Program-made: the position numbers and the translations under genes
Part shown: in pieces, positions 62,386 through 64,000 of the stretch
How positions within the stretch are numbered: the stretch's first letter is position 1
How the letters are laid out: each line of letters opens with the position of its first letter
The notes under the pieces: generated by a model
Database searches by the model: none
What the model was told of the DNA's origin: nothing
The model's input: only the letters and a program-made list of their open reading frames with translations
Origin: JAWPMT01 sp965267435
GTDB lineage: Bacteria; Bacteroidota; Bacteroidia; Cytophagales; Cyclobacteriaceae
DNA length: 64,000 nucleotides
Direction: 5' to 3'
NCBI GenBank assembly: GCA_965267435.1
Contig: OZ253960.1
Location: forward strand, 1,178,001-1,242,000

Positions 62386-63597
62386 TCACTTACCTCGATA
62401 AGTAAGCGTACGCCAAACCCACTCCAGTGGTCCTTGCTTGAAACGACTGAGCCATGCGCGGCTAAACACCCATTGCAAGGCCACGATGGCCAGGGCCACA
62501 ATAGGAATCAGGGCAAAAGGCAATTGACGTGTCAGTGCGAAGCCGTAGCCAAAGAAGAAGATCACTCCAATGACATTCTGCAAGATGTAGTTGGTCAAGG
62601 CCATGCGCCCAAGCGTCGCGAGGGCCGAAAAGGCTCCTTTGGCGCGGCCTGAAGACCAATAGGAAACAAAAGCCATGGCTATGCCCAAAGCCAGGCCCAC
62701 CGAGCCGACCTGGTAGAAAAAGGCCTGCAGAAGCCCGATTTCATTGACCTCGAAAGGGGATCCAATGGCACCTTTGATCCAGGCATAACCAAAGGAGCAG
62801 ACTAGTCCTATCAGACCAATCCAAATGGCGCTACGTGGCACGGTGATGTCATTGCTGCGGATCTTGGGCAACCACTGACGGGCCAGCACGATGCCAATGA
62901 GGAATAGGCCGAGCACTTTGAAGTACCTTCCGGATATTAGGTAGCTCATGGCACGAGGTATGGATACGGTGACGTTTGTCAGGAACACTTCCCTTGGAGA
63001 CTCAGAAGCACGTCCTTCAAAGAGCGTTCGATCGGCATAGCCCCATTCCGCTTTCATTTCCGCTGCCAACCGACTCATCGAGCCCCAAAACGGGGCATCG
63101 GGAGTGAAATATAGTATCAGGTGAATGACCCAGGGCGTCAGCAGCAACACCGCTATCCAGCGGTACAAGGTGAGATTGGAGCGATGCATGAAGAAAGGCA
63201 GGAAAAGGCCCATCACGCCGTAGAGTGTCAGGATGTCACCGTTCCAGATGACGTACATGTGGAATAACCCGATACCAATAAGCACCATCATTCTCCTGTA
63301 CCAAAAGGAAACGAAGCTCGCGCCGGTGCCCTGGAATCGATGGACTTGCAGGGCGAAGCCTACTCCGAAGAGAATCGAGAAAATGCCGTAAAACTTGCCC
63401 TCGACGAACCAATCAATGACGAATAAGACAACGCGATCCACCGTCGGGAGCACCACGACAAGCTCTTCTGGGCTATAGGTATAAACTCCAAAGAAGGAAA
63501 GGAGATTGGCAAGTAGTATGCCAAAGAGGGCAAATCCTCTCAGGCCGTCCAGCACTTCGAGGCGCTCAGAACTCGCGGTAGGGGCTATGGTAGACAT
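62386..63597 (-). CDS. DUF418 membrane protein
   Basis: 403 residues, about ten helices. LEVLDGLRGFALFGILLANL is the classic DUF418 opening (GLRGFALxGI), and the C-terminal DUF418 block has SYWSSGRAKGAFSALATLGRMALTNYILQN, seen here as LATLGRMALTNYI, then PFALIPIVALAIVALQ and WLSRFKQGPLEWVWRTLTY. The family is predicted to transport or modify small molecules, and nothing specific is known. The start lies 66 bases from the second operator-like palindrome. Confidence 0.92.
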   Translation of the reverse strand: MSTIAPTASSERLEVLDGLRGFALFGILLANLLSFFGVYTYSPEELVVVLPTVDRVVLFVIDWFVEGKFYGIFSILFGVGFALQVHRFQGTGASFVSFWYRRMMVLIGIGLFHMYVIWNGDILTLYGVMGLFLPFFMHRSNLTLYRWIAVLLLTPWVIHLILYFTPDAPFWGSMSRLAAEMKAEWGYADRTLFEGRASESPREVFLTNVTVSIPRAMSYLISGRYFKVLGLFLIGIVLARQWLPKIRSNDITVPRSAIWIGLIGLVCSFGYAWIKGAIGSPFEVNEIGLLQAFFYQVGSVGLALGIAMAFVSYWSSGRAKGAFSALATLGRMALTNYILQNVIGVIFFFGYGFALTRQLPFALIPIVALAIVALQWVFSRAWLSRFKQGPLEWVWRTLTYRGK

Positions 63598-63662
63598 GGT
63601 CCTGTTAACTCAATTGGAATAGGTGATCTCTTCCGATGTAACCTCTTCAGCTTACATGGATG

Positions 63663-63685
63663 TATATGCAACATTGTTGCATATA
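63663..63685. promoter_or_regulatory. Perfect 23-bp operator-like palindrome, second copy of the cluster box
   Basis: TATATGCAAC (63663-63672), ATT, GTTGCATATA (63676-63685): 10-bp perfect arms with a 3-base spacer. The core ATGCAAC-N3-GTTGCAT matches the site at 35202 in 13 of 14 arm positions. It lies between the divergent DUF418 gene and the truncated gene starting at 63836, so it may control either or both. The size and symmetry fit a Fur-family (Zur-like) site. Confidence 0.75.
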
Positions 63686-63835
63686 TGATGCATATTAAAC
63701 TTTCTTTTACTTAAACCAAAATCATAATCCTTCCACAGACTAAGACTCAAAGGATAGTGAGGATCAAACACAATAAAGAGACATATGGTACCTTAGCGGC
63801 GAAACTGCATAGTGCAAACGAAAACGACCCACATC

Positions 63836-64000
63836 ATGCTTAGAACTACTTGCCTCACGGTTATTGCTCTTCTGTTTTTCACTACTGGATGGACTCAAAA
63901 ACGACGTATCCCCGCGTCTCATAGCAATATTGATAGGGACAAAGATGGCCTCTATTATGAGCGAGCAGAGACCAAGTACTACGTTACTGAAACTGCTCCC
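63836..64000 (+). CDS. Secreted protein, start only (partial at right edge)
   Basis: 55 codons to the window edge with no stop. MLRTTCLTVIALLFFTTGWTQ is a signal peptide; the mature start KRRIPASHSNIDRDKDGLYY is polar. No family can be named. It is preceded by the strongest operator-like palindrome in the window, at a distance of 150 bases, so it is probably in the same regulon as the 35250 cluster. Confidence 0.7.
   Translation, partial: MLRTTCLTVIALLFFTTGWTQKRRIPASHSNIDRDKDGLYYERAETKYYVTETAP

Overview
The window looks like a chromosome segment of a marine-type Bacteroidota, most likely order Cytophagales. The evidence is a FtsX permease with a cytoplasmic prefix domain behind a PadR regulator, DUF5916, DUF2911 and DUF418 proteins, a TonB-dependent receptor with a carboxypeptidase-like regulatory N-terminus, promoters of the TAnnTTTG type, and almost no Shine-Dalgarno sites. 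GC content is near 50 percent and genes are dense. I found no rRNA, tRNA, CRISPR array, transposase or prophage gene.

Layout. 1-2170: reverse-strand PadR plus FtsX permease, the permease running off the left edge. 2296-11795: mixed single genes (lipoprotein, PhnZ-like HD oxygenase, sulfatase, MFS carrier, secreted hydrolase, chemoreceptor-like protein, OmpA, PepSY). 12216-14348: an EF-G paralogue lacking the catalytic histidine. 14430-22219: secreted esterase, a 0.7-kb non-coding stretch with a palindromic repeat, rhodanese, response regulator, HTH-anchored ectodomain protein, DUF2911/TPR protein, then a trans-3-hydroxy-L-proline dehydratase/reductase pair. 22276-32558: cytochrome c/sorbosone-dehydrogenase hybrid, M1 aminopeptidase, class III cyclase, MBL hydrolase, secreted protein, L,D-transpeptidase. 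32559-33419: repeat-rich stretch with a small membrane protein. 33420-35104: AlkB alkane hydroxylase and TetR.

35250-60743: about 25 kb of forward-strand genes with overlaps or very short gaps. The first part (35250 to about 53000) holds two tandem copies of an ATPase plus two-permease ABC-2 module, a MerC-like protein, a DUF3299-like protein, a His-rich lipoprotein, a FtsX permease, a COG0523/CobW GTPase with CxCC, a TonB receptor, a DUF1826 protein and a Tat-exported alanine-racemase-like protein. This content resembles zinc-limitation regulons. A palindrome ATGCAAC-N3-TTTGCAT sits over the -33 element of the first gene. A better copy (10-bp perfect arms) lies at 63663, before the truncated last gene. 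These two sites tie both loci to one regulator, which I infer to be a Zur/Fur-family protein. This is the most interesting system in the window.

60791-63597: reverse-strand sigma factor, anti-sigma-like protein, stand-alone TonB-plug-like protein and a DUF418 membrane protein. The right edge cuts a secreted protein starting at 63836.
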